This document shows positions 1-8,337 of a stretch of DNA of 40,939 nucleotides, one piece after another; the stretch's first letter is position 1, and every line of letters begins with the position of its first letter. Location of the stretch: the NCBI GenBank assembly GCA_017882705.1, contig JADGOZ010000062.1:1-40939 (forward strand), written 5' to 3'. The notes beneath the pieces were generated by a model, which saw nothing but the letters and a program-made list of their open reading frames with translations, did not search any database and was not told where the DNA came from. Source of the DNA: Candidatus Nanopelagicales bacterium. Its GTDB lineage: Bacteria; Actinomycetota; Actinomycetes; S36-B12; CAIYMF01. A program made the translations under genes and the position numbers.

Positions 1-635
1 ACCAGGTCCTCGGCCTCGTAGGCGTCGGTGGCGAACTTGCGGAGCGTCAGGGTGGGCCCGTCGATCGACAGCGGCGGGACGACGGCGTTGACGCGGCTGC
101 CGTCGGGCAGACGGGCGTCGACCATCGGTGAGGACTCGTCGACGCGCCGGCCGACCCGGGCCACGATCTTGTCGATCGTGCGGCGCAGGTGGGCGTCGTC
201 GTTGAACCGGCCGTCGGCGGGGAAGAGGCGGCCGCCGCGCTCGACGTAGATGGTGGTGGGGCCGTTGACCATGACCTCGGTGACCTCGGGGTCGCGCAGG
301 AACGGCTCGAGCGGGCCGTAGCCGAGGATGTCGTCGGCGATCTCCTGGGCGAGGCGTGCGCGGTCGGTGACCGTCAGCGGGGTCTCCTCGTGGGCCAGCA
401 CCTCCTGCAGCGCCGCGCGCACCTTCGACTCGAGCTCGTCCTCGGTGAGGCGCGAGTCGTAGAGCTGCGGGCCGAGGCTCTCGAGCAGGCTCGCGTGGAC
501 CGTGCGCTTGAGGTCGGCCAGCGGATCGGTCACGACGGCTCGGCGGGAGCGGTTCTGGGTCGGGTCGGACGCGGCCTCCGGCGCGGTGCCGGAACGGCCG
601 CGGCGCGCCTGGGCGAGGCGGTCGGCGAGGCTCAC
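1..635 (-). CDS. tadA: TadA/CpaF secretion ATPase, N-terminal part (truncated by window edge)
   Basis: Cytoplasmic ATPase of the Tad/Flp pilus machine (type II/IV secretion ATPase family), which powers pilin assembly at the inner membrane. About 211 codons are visible, reading leftwards; the C-terminal Walker motifs lie outside. The N-terminal domain is clear: GYGPLEPFLRDPEVTEVMVNG near residue 104, then IYVERGG and a region around VGRRVDESSPMVDARLPDGS, typical of CpaF. The GTG start at 635 is preceded by a strong GGAGGAGG ribosome site that lies inside the last codons of tadZ; the tadZ stop ends 3 nt before this start, so the genes are translationally coupled. First ~40 residues are Arg/Ser/Ala-rich and probably disordered. 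Family assignment is firm; the start is well supported. Confidence 0.9.
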   Translation of the reverse strand, partial: MSLADRLAQARRGRSGTAPEAASDPTQNRSRRAVVTDPLADLKRTVHASLLESLGPQLYDSRLTEDELESKVRAALQEVLAHEETPLTVTDRARLAQEIADDILGYGPLEPFLRDPEVTEVMVNGPTTIYVERGGRLFPADGRFNDDAHLRRTIDKIVARVGRRVDESSPMVDARLPDGSRVNAVVPPLSIDGPTLTLRKFATDAYEAEDL

Positions 636-638
636 GGT

Positions 639-1829
639 CTACCTCCTCCAGCGGCGCGTCGTGCGCCTGTCGGTGCGCATCTGCGCGGGGATCGCGTCGT
701 CGCCCGACGCGATGACGTACTCGTCGATGAAGGCGCCGATCGCGATGCTCACCGGGTTCCTCGGCTCGTCGGAGACGATGGCGACTCCGCGGTTGGTCGA
801 GGCGGGGACGTCCCGGCTCGACGGGATCTGGGCGACGATCGGCGCCTTGAGGGTCTTCTCGACCTCGGCGAGCGCCAGCCCGACCTTGGAGTCCGACCTG
901 TTCAGCACGATCTTCAGCCGATCGCGCGAGAAGCCGATCAGGTCGAGGGTCTCGAGGGTCAGCTTGAGGTTCTTCAGCGCCGGGATGTCCAGCGTCGCCA
1001 GCAGGGCCACGACGTCGCTGCGGTCGAACGCGGCGAGCACGTTGTCGTCGAGCGCGGGAGGCGTGTCGATGACGACGTAGTCGAACTCCTCGCGCAGCAG
1101 ATCGATGATGTGGACCACGAGAGGCGTGTCGATGGTGTCGGCCGCGCTCGGCTCCATCGGCGCCACCAGCGCCTGGAGGCCAGAGCGGTGCGACGTGAGC
1201 AGGGAGAGCAGCGCAGGGCCGTCGAGGTCCTCGCCGATCGGCACGGCGTCTGCGATCGTGTGGCTGGGGAAGAGCTGCAGCGCGATCGCGACGTCGCCGA
1301 ACGCGAGGTCGAGGTCGAGCAACGCGACGCTGCCCCGCTTCGAGTCGGCGAGGGCCGCCGCGAGGTTGGTCGCGAGGGTGGTCTTGCCACAGCCGCCCTT
1401 GGCCGAGAACACCGTGACGACGCGACCGCCGCGGCTCTTGAGCTCGGCTCCCTCCGGGTTCTCCACCTGCTCCCGGAGCCGGGTGGCGATCTCGTGCTGG
1501 CGGCGTACCGCCGTCGTGAGGCCGGCGAGGTCGCGCTCCTGGACCACCTCGCGGACGCCGGAGCGCAGCGCGTCGGTCAGCACCGCCGTGTCGATGCGCC
1601 GACGGACCATGACGACGCCGAGGCTGGGCCGACGCAGGCGCATGTCCTCGGCGAGGGCGAACACGTCCTGCTGGTCGACGCTCGGCCCCAGGACGACGCA
1701 GTCCTCGAAGACGTTGAGCTCGAGGTGCGCACGCAGGGCGTCGAGCCCCGGGAGCACGGCCGCGTCGGTCCCCAGCGCACCCTTGATCGACGCGGCGCCA
1801 ATCGGGTCGAACTCGACGATCGCGGTCAT
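639..1829 (-). CDS. tadZ: TadZ/CpaE-like pilus-localising ATPase
   Basis: MinD/ParA-type ATPase that places the Tad pilus apparatus at its site in the cell. 396 residues: an N-terminal atypical receiver-like domain (about 1-120; VVLGPSVDQQD, then VVMVRRRIDTAVLTDALRSGV) followed by a MinD-type ATPase domain with deviant Walker A FSAKGGCGKTT at 141-151, LLDLDLAFGD and VIDTPP. This two-domain plan is the family norm. It lies 49 nt downstream of cpaB and 3 nt upstream of tadA. The last codons (RRWRR) are AGG-rich and double as the tadA ribosome site. The ATG at 1829 has only a distant AAGGA upstream, so its own initiation may be weak. A chromosome-partition ParA is unlikely given the neighbours and the receiver-like N-terminus. 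Confidence 0.9.
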   Translation of the reverse strand: MTAIVEFDPIGAASIKGALGTDAAVLPGLDALRAHLELNVFEDCVVLGPSVDQQDVFALAEDMRLRRPSLGVVMVRRRIDTAVLTDALRSGVREVVQERDLAGLTTAVRRQHEIATRLREQVENPEGAELKSRGGRVVTVFSAKGGCGKTTLATNLAAALADSKRGSVALLDLDLAFGDVAIALQLFPSHTIADAVPIGEDLDGPALLSLLTSHRSGLQALVAPMEPSAADTIDTPLVVHIIDLLREEFDYVVIDTPPALDDNVLAAFDRSDVVALLATLDIPALKNLKLTLETLDLIGFSRDRLKIVLNRSDSKVGLALAEVEKTLKAPIVAQIPSSRDVPASTNRGVAIVSDEPRNPVSIAIGAFIDEYVIASGDDAIPAQMRTDRRTTRRWRR

Positions 1830-1878
1830 GACGGTGTCTGTTCCTTGTCCTCGTGACGGTGGGCGGGATTCGCCAGGT

Positions 1879-2634
1879 CTACTTGAACAGGTTCTCCACC
1901 GTCACTCCCTGGTTCAACGGGTCGACCTTCGAGTTCTTGTCCAGCAGGGCCAGGGTGAGGCCGCTGAACGGGCTGCCCGGGGTCTTGGTCACGAAGAGGA
2001 TCTTCTGGAGCTGGTCCTGCGTGACCGCGAGGGTGAGGATCGCCGCCGAGACCGGGGGAGCCGTGCTCGTCGCCGTGCCGGACTGCCCGGAGGACGCGGT
2101 GGTGCTGCCGACGGCGAGGACGGTCGCCTTCGGCACCAGGAGGCGTGCCACCGGTCCGGGCTTCGTGCCGATGCCCGCAGGCTGGGTGCCGGTGGTGAAG
2201 ATCGCGACGAGGCTGCCCGGGGTGACGAACCCGGAGACGCGCTCGATGTCGCCGAGCTGCACCTGGATGGCCACGGTACCGGCCGGCAGCGCGATCCCGG
2301 TCGCCTGGTTCGAGCCGCCCCACTGGGCGGAGATGATCTGCTGGCCGGGGAAGATCGGGACCAGCGCGACGAGGCTCGCCAGCGGGGTCGCGTCGGAGAG
2401 GGCCCCGGCGACCACGCTGCTCTGGGCGATCTCCTGCTGCTCGAACGCGCCGTTGGCCGATGCGGTGGACCCCGTCGTGCCGACCTCGATCTGGGACTTG
2501 GCGACGAGCACCTTCACCAGGACCTGGCCCTCGGCTGCGACGTTCTTCGCGTTCTGCGCGTAGAGGAACACCAAGACCGTGCCGAGGACGGCCACCACGA
2601 AGGCGGCGATCAGGAGCAGCGTGCGACGACCCAT
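1879..2634 (-). CDS. cpaB: CpaB/RcpC-like Flp pilus assembly protein
   Basis: Membrane-anchored periplasm-side (here cell-wall-side) component of Tad pilus assembly. 251 residues from ATG 2634, chosen because AGAGG sits just upstream and the protein then begins MGRRTLLLIAAFVVAVLGTVLVFLY, a typical N-terminal anchor; the frame stays open for 15 further codons upstream, which I reject. After the anchor come a SAF-like segment (EVGTTGS to ALSDATPLASLV and FPGQQIISAQ) and the RcpC core (GTVAIQVQLGDIERVSGFVTPGSLVAIF). The C-terminus (LTLAVTQDQLQKILF) resembles CpaB tails. First gene of the visible minus-strand operon cpaB-tadZ-tadA. A gap of 288 nt precedes it, holding the likely promoter. Confidence 0.88.
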   Translation of the reverse strand: MGRRTLLLIAAFVVAVLGTVLVFLYAQNAKNVAAEGQVLVKVLVAKSQIEVGTTGSTASANGAFEQQEIAQSSVVAGALSDATPLASLVALVPIFPGQQIISAQWGGSNQATGIALPAGTVAIQVQLGDIERVSGFVTPGSLVAIFTTGTQPAGIGTKPGPVARLLVPKATVLAVGSTTASSGQSGTATSTAPPVSAAILTLAVTQDQLQKILFVTKTPGSPFSGLTLALLDKNSKVDPLNQGVTVENLFK

Positions 2635-2719
2635 GGGAACCTCTAGCGACTCGACCGCGGGGCGCGGCAGGACGGGCACCGGACGGCCCCTGACGATCGC
2701 GCCTGGGGCTCCCCGAGTG

Positions 2720-2745
2720 GGAACCGACAGCCTCCAGTCGGTTCC
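2720..2745 (-). promoter_or_regulatory. Perfect inverted repeat in the tad operon leader
   Basis: GGAACCGAC, an 8-nt loop, then GTCGGTTCC: nine uninterrupted pairs. On the minus strand it starts about 7 nt after a TACCGT box (2753-2758), so it would form the very 5' end of a ~112-nt tad mRNA leader. It could be an RNA stem-loop or a DNA operator. No U-run follows, so it is not a classical terminator. The rest of 2635-2922 shows nothing else I can name. Confidence 0.45.
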
Positions 2746-2752
2746 GCCACTT

Positions 2753-2758
2753 ACGGTA
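2753..2758 (-). promoter_or_regulatory. Candidate -10 box for tad operon
   Basis: TACCGT on the minus strand, followed by AA, fits the TAnnnT pattern of this genome. It lies 118 nt before the cpaB start and directly upstream of the inverted repeat. No convincing -35 was seen. Confidence 0.35.
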
Positions 2759-2922
2759 GCGGGCGGTCACGGAAAGGGAATGGTCCCGCGCCGGGAAGGG
2801 ACGTTCGTCGGGGGGAGTCGTCCGAACGGTTGACGGAGAGTGACGGGGTCTCCCGTGCAGGTCGCCGTGGGTGACACCGCCAGTGCCGGACGCGTGCTGC
2901 TCCGGACGCCGGCGCGGCCGCG

Positions 2923-4491
2923 TCAGCCGGTGGCGACCGTCGTCACGACGTGGGTCCGGACCGACATCTGCGACCACATCCGCAGCGTCCGGGTCCAGGA
3001 CCACGCGGCCCAGAAAAGCAGCCCGAGGGTGAGGGCGACGGGGACCACCGGCACGGCGCCGAGGGTCGAGGCCGAGAAGAGCAGGCCGATGAAGGTCGTC
3101 GTCCCGGCCAGGCGGGCGGAGTAGATCGCCATGGTCCCCGGCGGCGCGGGGGTGTCCCGAGGGCCGCGGAGGTCCGCCCGGTGCGGTCGGGTGATCGAGA
3201 GCCGCAGGCAGATGGCGACGACGACAGCGGTGCAGCCCAGCGACGCGCCCACGACGCATATCAGGTCCTGCAGCGTCGGGGCCTCGGCGGCGCGCAGGCT
3301 CGCACCGCCCAGGACGAGCAGGACGGAGCCGCCGACGACCTCGGTGACGACGCGGGCCTTGCTGCGCAGCACCAGTTCCGGGTCGTGCGGGAGGGTCGCG
3401 ATCCAGAGCGCTCCGGAGCCGTCGAGCGAGAGGGCGTTCACGCCGAAGAGCAGTGCTGCGCCCGAGGCCACGAGCGGCGGCAGCAGAGCGATCGACGACC
3501 ACGGAAGGCTCGCGATGAGGGCTGCGGCCACGGGCAGGACGGCCAGGACGAGCAGACCCCGTCGCAGCGGGGCCGAGCGCCAGACCGACGCGCGGTCGAC
3601 GCGGCGCAGCGCCTGGGCGTCGCTGGTGGGGAAGTCGCGCCGCACCACGGGGCGAGCGAGGGGGCCGTCGATACCGAGGTCGCCGGGACGGCGCAGCGCC
3701 CACGACGCGATCCGGACGGAGGCGAGGTAGCCGAGGACTGTCGCGACGACGAGGACGAGCACCACGGGCGCCGACCCGGCGAGGTCGGCCTGCGCCGCGC
3801 GCAGCTGGGCACCGAGCACCCGCCTGGTCGGCGCCGAGTCGAGCACCGCGGCGCCCCGGTCGGTGACGATCACCCAGGCCGCCACGAGGAGGCCGGTGCC
3901 GAGCAGGATCCAGGTGCCGCGACGGCCGCGACGGGTGCGGCGCACGCCGACGAGCGACCAGCCCAGCGCCTGCCCGAGCGAGGTGCAGGCGGCCATGAAC
4001 GCCACGAGCACGCCGAGGGGGAGCCCGGGGCCGCCCGGACCGCGGAGGGCGTACGACGTGACCGCGGCCAGGACGAGCACCTGCAGGTACCACGCGATGT
4101 TGAGCGGCGTGAGCACGAGCGACAACCGCACGAGGGTGCGCACGCGCACCGGGTAGGCCACGAGCTCGGCCTCGGGGATGAGCTCGGTGCCACCGCCGGC
4201 GGACAGCGGCGCGATGATGCAGAAGAGCCCGAACGCGAGCATGGCCGACGGGAGCAGGGCGGCGAGCTCGCCGCTGTGGTCGACCGGACCGGTCCGGGTC
4301 ACCAGGTCGGTCGCGGAGAAGCTGCCGCTGGCGACCTGCCCGAGCGGGACGGAGGCAGCGCTGACCACGGCGAGGGCGACGAACGCCAGCGACACGGCAG
4401 CGAGCACGATGAGCCCGATCCGGACCCGGCGCGAGCGGATCATCCGCCAGCGCAGGGCGAACAGCGCCGTGACCTGCCCGCGCCCGCTCAT
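2923..4491 (-). CDS. ABC transporter permease, multi-spanning
   Basis: Integral membrane partner of the ABC ATPase encoded immediately upstream. 522 residues from ATG 4491, which overlaps the ATPase stop (ATGA). Hydrophobic segments recur along the protein (IGLIVLAAVSLAFVALAVV near residue 25; AMLAFGLFCIIAPL near 85; later AAALIASLPWSSIALLPPLV and the C-terminal GAVPVVPVALTLGLLFWAAW), roughly 10-12 in total. No substrate-binding protein is nearby, so export or a membrane-remodelling role is more likely than uptake; the substrate cannot be inferred. The protein is not a well-known permease family by sight, and identification rests on membrane topology plus the coupled ATPase. A much longer open frame reaches 4914, but that part is antisense noise over the ATPase gene. 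Confidence 0.8.
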   Translation of the reverse strand: MSGRGQVTALFALRWRMIRSRRVRIGLIVLAAVSLAFVALAVVSAASVPLGQVASGSFSATDLVTRTGPVDHSGELAALLPSAMLAFGLFCIIAPLSAGGGTELIPEAELVAYPVRVRTLVRLSLVLTPLNIAWYLQVLVLAAVTSYALRGPGGPGLPLGVLVAFMAACTSLGQALGWSLVGVRRTRRGRRGTWILLGTGLLVAAWVIVTDRGAAVLDSAPTRRVLGAQLRAAQADLAGSAPVVLVLVVATVLGYLASVRIASWALRRPGDLGIDGPLARPVVRRDFPTSDAQALRRVDRASVWRSAPLRRGLLVLAVLPVAAALIASLPWSSIALLPPLVASGAALLFGVNALSLDGSGALWIATLPHDPELVLRSKARVVTEVVGGSVLLVLGGASLRAAEAPTLQDLICVVGASLGCTAVVVAICLRLSITRPHRADLRGPRDTPAPPGTMAIYSARLAGTTTFIGLLFSASTLGAVPVVPVALTLGLLFWAAWSWTRTLRMWSQMSVRTHVVTTVATG

Positions 4492-5216
4492 GTCAGCAGC
4501 TCGCGGTAGCGGGCCGCCCCGGCCTCCCCGGCGAGCTCCCCGGAGGGCGACGCGGCCACGACCTGCCCGGATCGGAGCACCACGGCCTCGTCGCAGGCGC
4601 TGACGGCGAGCTGCAGCAGGTGGGTGGACACCAGGACGGCGGCGCCGCGCATCCGGGCCCGGCGTATCTCCTCGAGGGTGGCCTCGACGCCCAGCGGGTC
4701 GACGCCGTCGAACGGCTCGTCGAGCAGGAGCACGGCGGGCTCGTGGAACGCGGCGAGGAGCACGGACAGGCGGCGCCCCATGCCGTGCGAGAAGCCGGAC
4801 GTGATGCGGTCCGCGGCGCCGGCGAGGTCGAAGCGCGTCAGCAGGTCGGTCGCGCGCTCCTCCCATCCGGGGCCCATGCCGCGCAACCGTGCCGCGAGCT
4901 GGAGGTGCTCCCACGGTGTCGCGCGGGGGATGAGCCCGCCGACGTCCGGGCAGTAGCCGACCACCTCACGGGCTCGGCGCGGCTCGCGTGCCGCGTCGAC
5001 GCCCCCGACCCAGACCGTGCCGCTCGAGGGCGGCAGGACGCCGCCGAGCACCCGCAGGGTGGTGGACTTCCCGGCGCCGTTGCGCCCGACGAGCGCGACG
5101 GACCCGCCGGCGGGCACGCGCAGGTCGAGGTTGTCGACGGCGTGCACCAGGCCGAACGTCACGCGCAGGCCACGGACGTCGACCGGCGTCGTGGTCGGGG
5201 CGGGAGAGGCGCTCAC
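4488..5216 (-). CDS. ABC transporter ATP-binding protein
   Basis: ATPase subunit of a two-gene ABC system. 242 residues with Walker A GRNGAGKS at 44-51, a Q-loop region replaced by VVGYCPDVGGLIPRATPWEHL, an unusual signature SHGMGRR where LSGGQ is normal, Walker B AVLLLDEPFDGVDP, and H-loop STH. This degenerate signature is common in drug/bacteriocin-export type (CcmA-like) ATPases. GTG 5216 follows GGGGAGGA at a somewhat long spacing; an ATG ten bases upstream is in another frame. The stop overlaps the permease start by 4 nt. The intergenic 5217-5325 upstream holds no clear promoter box. Confidence 0.88.
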   Translation of the reverse strand: MSASPAPTTTPVDVRGLRVTFGLVHAVDNLDLRVPAGGSVALVGRNGAGKSTTLRVLGGVLPPSSGTVWVGGVDAAREPRRAREVVGYCPDVGGLIPRATPWEHLQLAARLRGMGPGWEERATDLLTRFDLAGAADRITSGFSHGMGRRLSVLLAAFHEPAVLLLDEPFDGVDPLGVEATLEEIRRARMRGAAVLVSTHLLQLAVSACDEAVVLRSGQVVAASPSGELAGEAGAARYRELLT

Positions 5217-5325
5217 GACGAACCATCCTCCCCTGCGCGGCGCCGTCGAGCCAGGCGGACGCCTCGAGCGCGATCCGGACGTGACCCGGACGGGTGAGGG
5301 ACAGCCTCGACCGGCGGGGGACGCG

Positions 5326-7119
5326 TCAGGAGTACAGCGCCTCGACGTCGGCGGCGAACTCCGTCATCACGACGGATCGCCGGAGCTTCATCGAGGGCGT
5401 GAGCTGGCCGCCGGCCTCGGTCCAGTCGACCGGCAGGATCCGGAAGCGGCGGATCGACTCCGCCTTCGACACGGCCTTGTTCGCGTCGTCGACGGCGTGC
5501 TGCACCGACGTGAGCAGGTCCGGGTCCTCGAGGAGGTCGACGAGCGAGGCGGCGGCATCCTTGCCGTGCTCGGCCTTCCACACGGGGAACGAGTCCGGGT
5601 CGACCGTCACGAGCGCGGCGATGTAGGGACGGGCGTCGCCGACCACCATGCACTGGCTCACGATCCAGTGGCCGCGGAGCCGGTCCTCGAGGACCGCGGG
5701 AGCGACGTTCTTGCCTCCTGCGGTGACCAGGAGCTCCTTCTTGCGCCCGGTGATGGTGAGGTAGCCCGCGTCGTCGAGCGCGCCGAGGTCACCGGTGTGG
5801 AACCAGCCGTCGTGCTCGAGCACCTCGGCCGACGCGGCGGGGTTGTTCCAGTAGCCGTCGAAGATGTGCGGCCCGGCGAGGAGGACCTCGCCGTCCTCCG
5901 CGATCCGCACGGCTGCACCGGGGAACGGGCGGCCGACCGTCCCGATCCGGAGGAGGTCGGGTCGGTTGACCGTGGTGGCACCGGCGGTCTCGGTGAGGCC
6001 GTACCCCTCGAGGATCGTGACGCCGATCCCTCGGAAGAAGTGGCCGAGCCGTGCGCCGAGCGGAGCGCCGCCGGAGACGGCCCACCGGACCTTGCCGCCC
6101 ATGGCGTCGCGGAGCCTGGAGTAGACGAGCCGGTCGAACAGCGCGTGCTGCGCCCTGAGCCAGAGCCCGGGGCCGCCGGAGTCGAGGGCCTCGCTGTAGG
6201 CGATCGCCACCGCCGCCGCCCGCACGAAGATCGGCCCCCGGCCGCCCTCGATCGCCTTCTGCCGCGAGCCGTTGAAGATCTTCTCGAACACGCGCGGCAC
6301 GGCGAGCAGGAACGTCGGCCGGAACTCGGCGAGGTCGGGCAGCAGGTTCGTGACGTCCGGGCTGTGCCCGAGCCGGACGCCCGAGCTGACGCACGCGATC
6401 TGGATGATGCGGCCGAAGACGTGCGCGAGCGGCAGGAACAGCAGCGTGGAGCAGTCTGGGTCGGTGAAGATCTCCGGCACCGACGCCACGACGTTCTCGG
6501 CCTCGAACGCGAAGCTGAGATGGCTCAGCGAGCACCCCTTGGGGCGCCCGGTCGTCCCGGACGTGTAGATGATCGTGGCCAGGTCCGTGGCGGAGACCGC
6601 CGTACGCCGTGCCTCGAGCTCCTCGTCGCTCACGGACTCGCCGGTCGTGCGGAAATCCTCGAGGTCGCCGCGGTCGATCACGACGACACGCAGGTCGGCC
6701 GGGAGCCGGTCGGCGATCTCGGCCTCGACGGCCGCGTGCTTCTCGCTCTCGAGGACCACGGCCACGGCGCCGGAGTCCGACAGGATCCACTCGACCTGCT
6801 CCGCCGAGCTCGTCTCGTAGATCGGCACGGTGACGCCGCCGGCGAACCAGACGGCGTAGTCGACCAGCGTCCACTCGTAGCGGGTGCGCGACATGAGCCC
6901 CACCCGGTCGCCGACCTGCACGCCGGACGCCACGAGTCCCTTCGCGACGGCGCGCACCTCGGCGAGGAAGTCGCCGGCGGTGACGTCGCGCCAGGCGCCC
7001 TCGACCCGACGGGACAGCAGGACACGGCCCGGCGTCGCGGTGCCGTGGCGCACGACGTCGTCCGAGAGCCGCGTCGCGACCGGCGTCGGCACCAGGACGG
7101 TCTCGTGGATCTCGCGCAT
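5326..7119 (-). CDS. fadD15: Long-chain fatty acyl-CoA ligase, FadD15 type
   Basis: AMP-forming acyl-CoA synthetase that activates long-chain fatty acids for lipid synthesis or degradation. 597 residues, the usual length for the FadD15 branch. AMP-binding motif IIYTSGTTGRPKG at about 183-195; A5 motif region ILEGYGLTETAGATTVN; A7 WFHTGDLG; A8 TGRKKELLVTAGGKNVAPAVLE; and a C-terminal Lys in PSMKLRRS in the place of the catalytic A10 lysine. Start ATG 7119 has GAGGAG 7 nt upstream; the longer open frame to 7452 is antisense to the neighbouring gene. A TACGGT box at 7153-7158 gives a ~30-nt leader. In mycobacteria the same ligase (Rv2187) sits next to SRPBCC and ArsA genes, as here. Confidence 0.92.
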   Translation of the reverse strand: MREIHETVLVPTPVATRLSDDVVRHGTATPGRVLLSRRVEGAWRDVTAGDFLAEVRAVAKGLVASGVQVGDRVGLMSRTRYEWTLVDYAVWFAGGVTVPIYETSSAEQVEWILSDSGAVAVVLESEKHAAVEAEIADRLPADLRVVVIDRGDLEDFRTTGESVSDEELEARRTAVSATDLATIIYTSGTTGRPKGCSLSHLSFAFEAENVVASVPEIFTDPDCSTLLFLPLAHVFGRIIQIACVSSGVRLGHSPDVTNLLPDLAEFRPTFLLAVPRVFEKIFNGSRQKAIEGGRGPIFVRAAAVAIAYSEALDSGGPGLWLRAQHALFDRLVYSRLRDAMGGKVRWAVSGGAPLGARLGHFFRGIGVTILEGYGLTETAGATTVNRPDLLRIGTVGRPFPGAAVRIAEDGEVLLAGPHIFDGYWNNPAASAEVLEHDGWFHTGDLGALDDAGYLTITGRKKELLVTAGGKNVAPAVLEDRLRGHWIVSQCMVVGDARPYIAALVTVDPDSFPVWKAEHGKDAAASLVDLLEDPDLLTSVQHAVDDANKAVSKAESIRRFRILPVDWTEAGGQLTPSMKLRRSVVMTEFAADVEALYS

Positions 7120-7152
7120 GCAGGGCTCCTCGTCGTGCGTCGATGTGCGGTC

Positions 7153-7158
7153 ACCGTA
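7153..7158 (-). promoter_or_regulatory. Candidate -10 box for fadD15
   Basis: TACGGT on the minus strand, 33 nt before the ATG, with a GAGGAG ribosome site between: an example of an ordinary leadered promoter in this window. Confidence 0.4.
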
Positions 7159-7212
7159 GGCGGGGGCGGGGCCGGACGGCGACCGATCCGCGCCGCGAGT
7201 CGCGCGACGTGC

Positions 7213-7218
7213 CAGGAT
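7213..7218 (+). promoter_or_regulatory. Candidate leaderless -10 box, SRPBCC gene
   Basis: CAGGAT ends 6 nt before GTG 7225, leaving no room for a ribosome site. Confidence 0.4.
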
Positions 7219-7224
7219 CCGGGC

Positions 7225-7701
7225 GTGCCCGCCGTCGATCTCGTGGACGAGACCTTCGTCGTCGTGGACCGTCCGACCCTCGCGCGGATCGTCGCCGACC
7301 CGACCCGCTGGGCCGGCTGGTGGCCCGACGTGAGCCTGACCGTGTTCATGGACCGGGGGCTCGACGGGGTGAGGTGGTCGGTCTCGGGGGGCTCGGTCGG
7401 CTCGCTGGAGATCTGGCTCGAGGAGGTCGGCGACGGCGTCCTCGTGCACCACTACGCCCGGCTCGACCCCGTCGACCCGGCGTCGGGGACGGCGCGTCCG
7501 CTCCCGACCGACCTGGCCGGCCGGCGCCGTGCGGCCCGGGCGCGGGCGGCCCGGGCGCGGTCGTGGAAGCGCTCGGTGTGGGCGCTCAAGGACGAGCTCG
7601 AGGCGGGGCGCGAGGTCGGTGCGCGGCGGCCGGGCTGGCAGCCTGCCGGTGTCGCCCCGCCCGACCGGGGCGCCCAGGAGCCGCGGACTGCGCCCGACTG
7701 A
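7225..7701 (+). CDS. SRPBCC (polyketide cyclase/START-like) family protein, first copy
   Basis: 158-residue soluble protein. The N-terminus (VDLVDETFVVVDRPTLARIVADPTRWAGWWPDV) has the helix-grip opening of SRPBCC proteins, including the Trp pair before the first strand, followed by VRWSVSGGSVGSLEIWLEEVGDGVLVHHYARLDP. These proteins bind hydrophobic ligands; the ligand is unknown. The C-terminal ~65 residues are Arg/Ala-rich, basic and probably flexible. GTG 7225 is chosen for the -10-like box 6 nt upstream; no in-frame ribosome site is seen. Divergent from fadD15. By position it matches Rv2186c of M. tuberculosis, which I recall only as a conserved hypothetical. A second, unrelated-looking SRPBCC gene lies 1.4 kb downstream. 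Confidence 0.75.
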   Translation: MPAVDLVDETFVVVDRPTLARIVADPTRWAGWWPDVSLTVFMDRGLDGVRWSVSGGSVGSLEIWLEEVGDGVLVHHYARLDPVDPASGTARPLPTDLAGRRRAARARAARARSWKRSVWALKDELEAGREVGARRPGWQPAGVAPPDRGAQEPRTAPD

Positions 7702-7737
7702 GTCAAGGACGGCTCATCGTGTGCCGATGCTCCTGTC

Positions 7738-8277
7738 GTGCCGATCCAGACACGTTGCCCCTCGTGCTCCGCCGCGGTCCCCGCGAACGCGGCCTGGTGC
7801 TCGCTGTGCCATGCCGACCTCCGCCACCGCGACGAGCCCGCGGCCATGACCGTCCCCGCGACCGCCGAGCCCGAACCGCTCGACGCCGCGCTGCGGCCCG
7901 AGCTCGAGCCGGCGGGTCGCCACGCCGTCGGGGCCTCGGCCGTGCCCGACCGCCCGGCATCGACCGCAGGTCGGCACGCGGCCGGACGTCGCGCCGCACC
8001 CCGGCCGTCGCGCTCCTCCGCCGTTCGCCGCCCTGCGCCCGACCTCGCTCTCGAGCCCGTCGCCCTGCCCACCGAGGGCGAGCTGACACCGGAGCAAGTC
8101 GACGCGTTCGCCGACCAGATGCTGCTTCGGCTCGCCGTCGTCGAGAAGGGTCCGTCCATGCTGGACCCCGACGAGCTGCCCGGTGGCAGGTGGGGGTTTG
8201 CCGCCGGCCTCACGGCCGCGTTCATCGCCCTGCTCATCCTGGTGGGCACGGTTCTCGGCTTCATCCTGAGCCGCTGA
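7738..8277 (+). CDS. Zinc-ribbon protein with C-terminal membrane anchor
   Basis: 179 residues in three parts: an N-terminal zinc ribbon with C7-x2-C10 and C21-x2-C24 (CPSC, CSLC); a long low-complexity Ala/Pro/Arg linker of about 85 residues (30-115); and a single hydrophobic segment near 153-176 (FAAGLTAAFIALLILVGTVL) ending in ILSR. A short acidic helix (TEGELTPEQVDAFADQMLLRL) precedes the anchor. A tail-anchored or single-pass topology with a cytoplasmic ribbon is likely. No function can be assigned. GTG 7738 has a GATGCT box 6 nt upstream and no ribosome site. A start further in would remove the first Cys pair. Confidence 0.7.
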   Translation: MPIQTRCPSCSAAVPANAAWCSLCHADLRHRDEPAAMTVPATAEPEPLDAALRPELEPAGRHAVGASAVPDRPASTAGRHAAGRRAAPRPSRSSAVRRPAPDLALEPVALPTEGELTPEQVDAFADQMLLRLAVVEKGPSMLDPDELPGGRWGFAAGLTAAFIALLILVGTVLGFILSR

Positions 8278-8324
8278 CCGTCGCCAGCCGCGGCGTCGCC
8301 CGGGCGGGCGGGCCGGTCGGTCCC

Positions 8325-8330
8325 TAGGGT
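8325..8330 (+). promoter_or_regulatory. Leaderless -10 box, metallophosphoesterase gene
   Basis: TAGGGT, 7 nt before GTG 8338. Transcription would begin at or next to the start codon. Confidence 0.55.
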
Positions 8331-8337
8331 CGGTGTC

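Noticed and set aside
639..1829. ParA chromosome-partition protein
   Set aside because: It has a receiver-like N-terminus and sits between cpaB and tadA, which identifies TadZ/CpaE.
189..1856. A 555-residue plus-strand open frame over tadA/tadZ
   Set aside because: It is antisense to two well-supported tad genes and reads as repetitive Arg/Glu/Asp/Val text, a normal shadow at this GC content.
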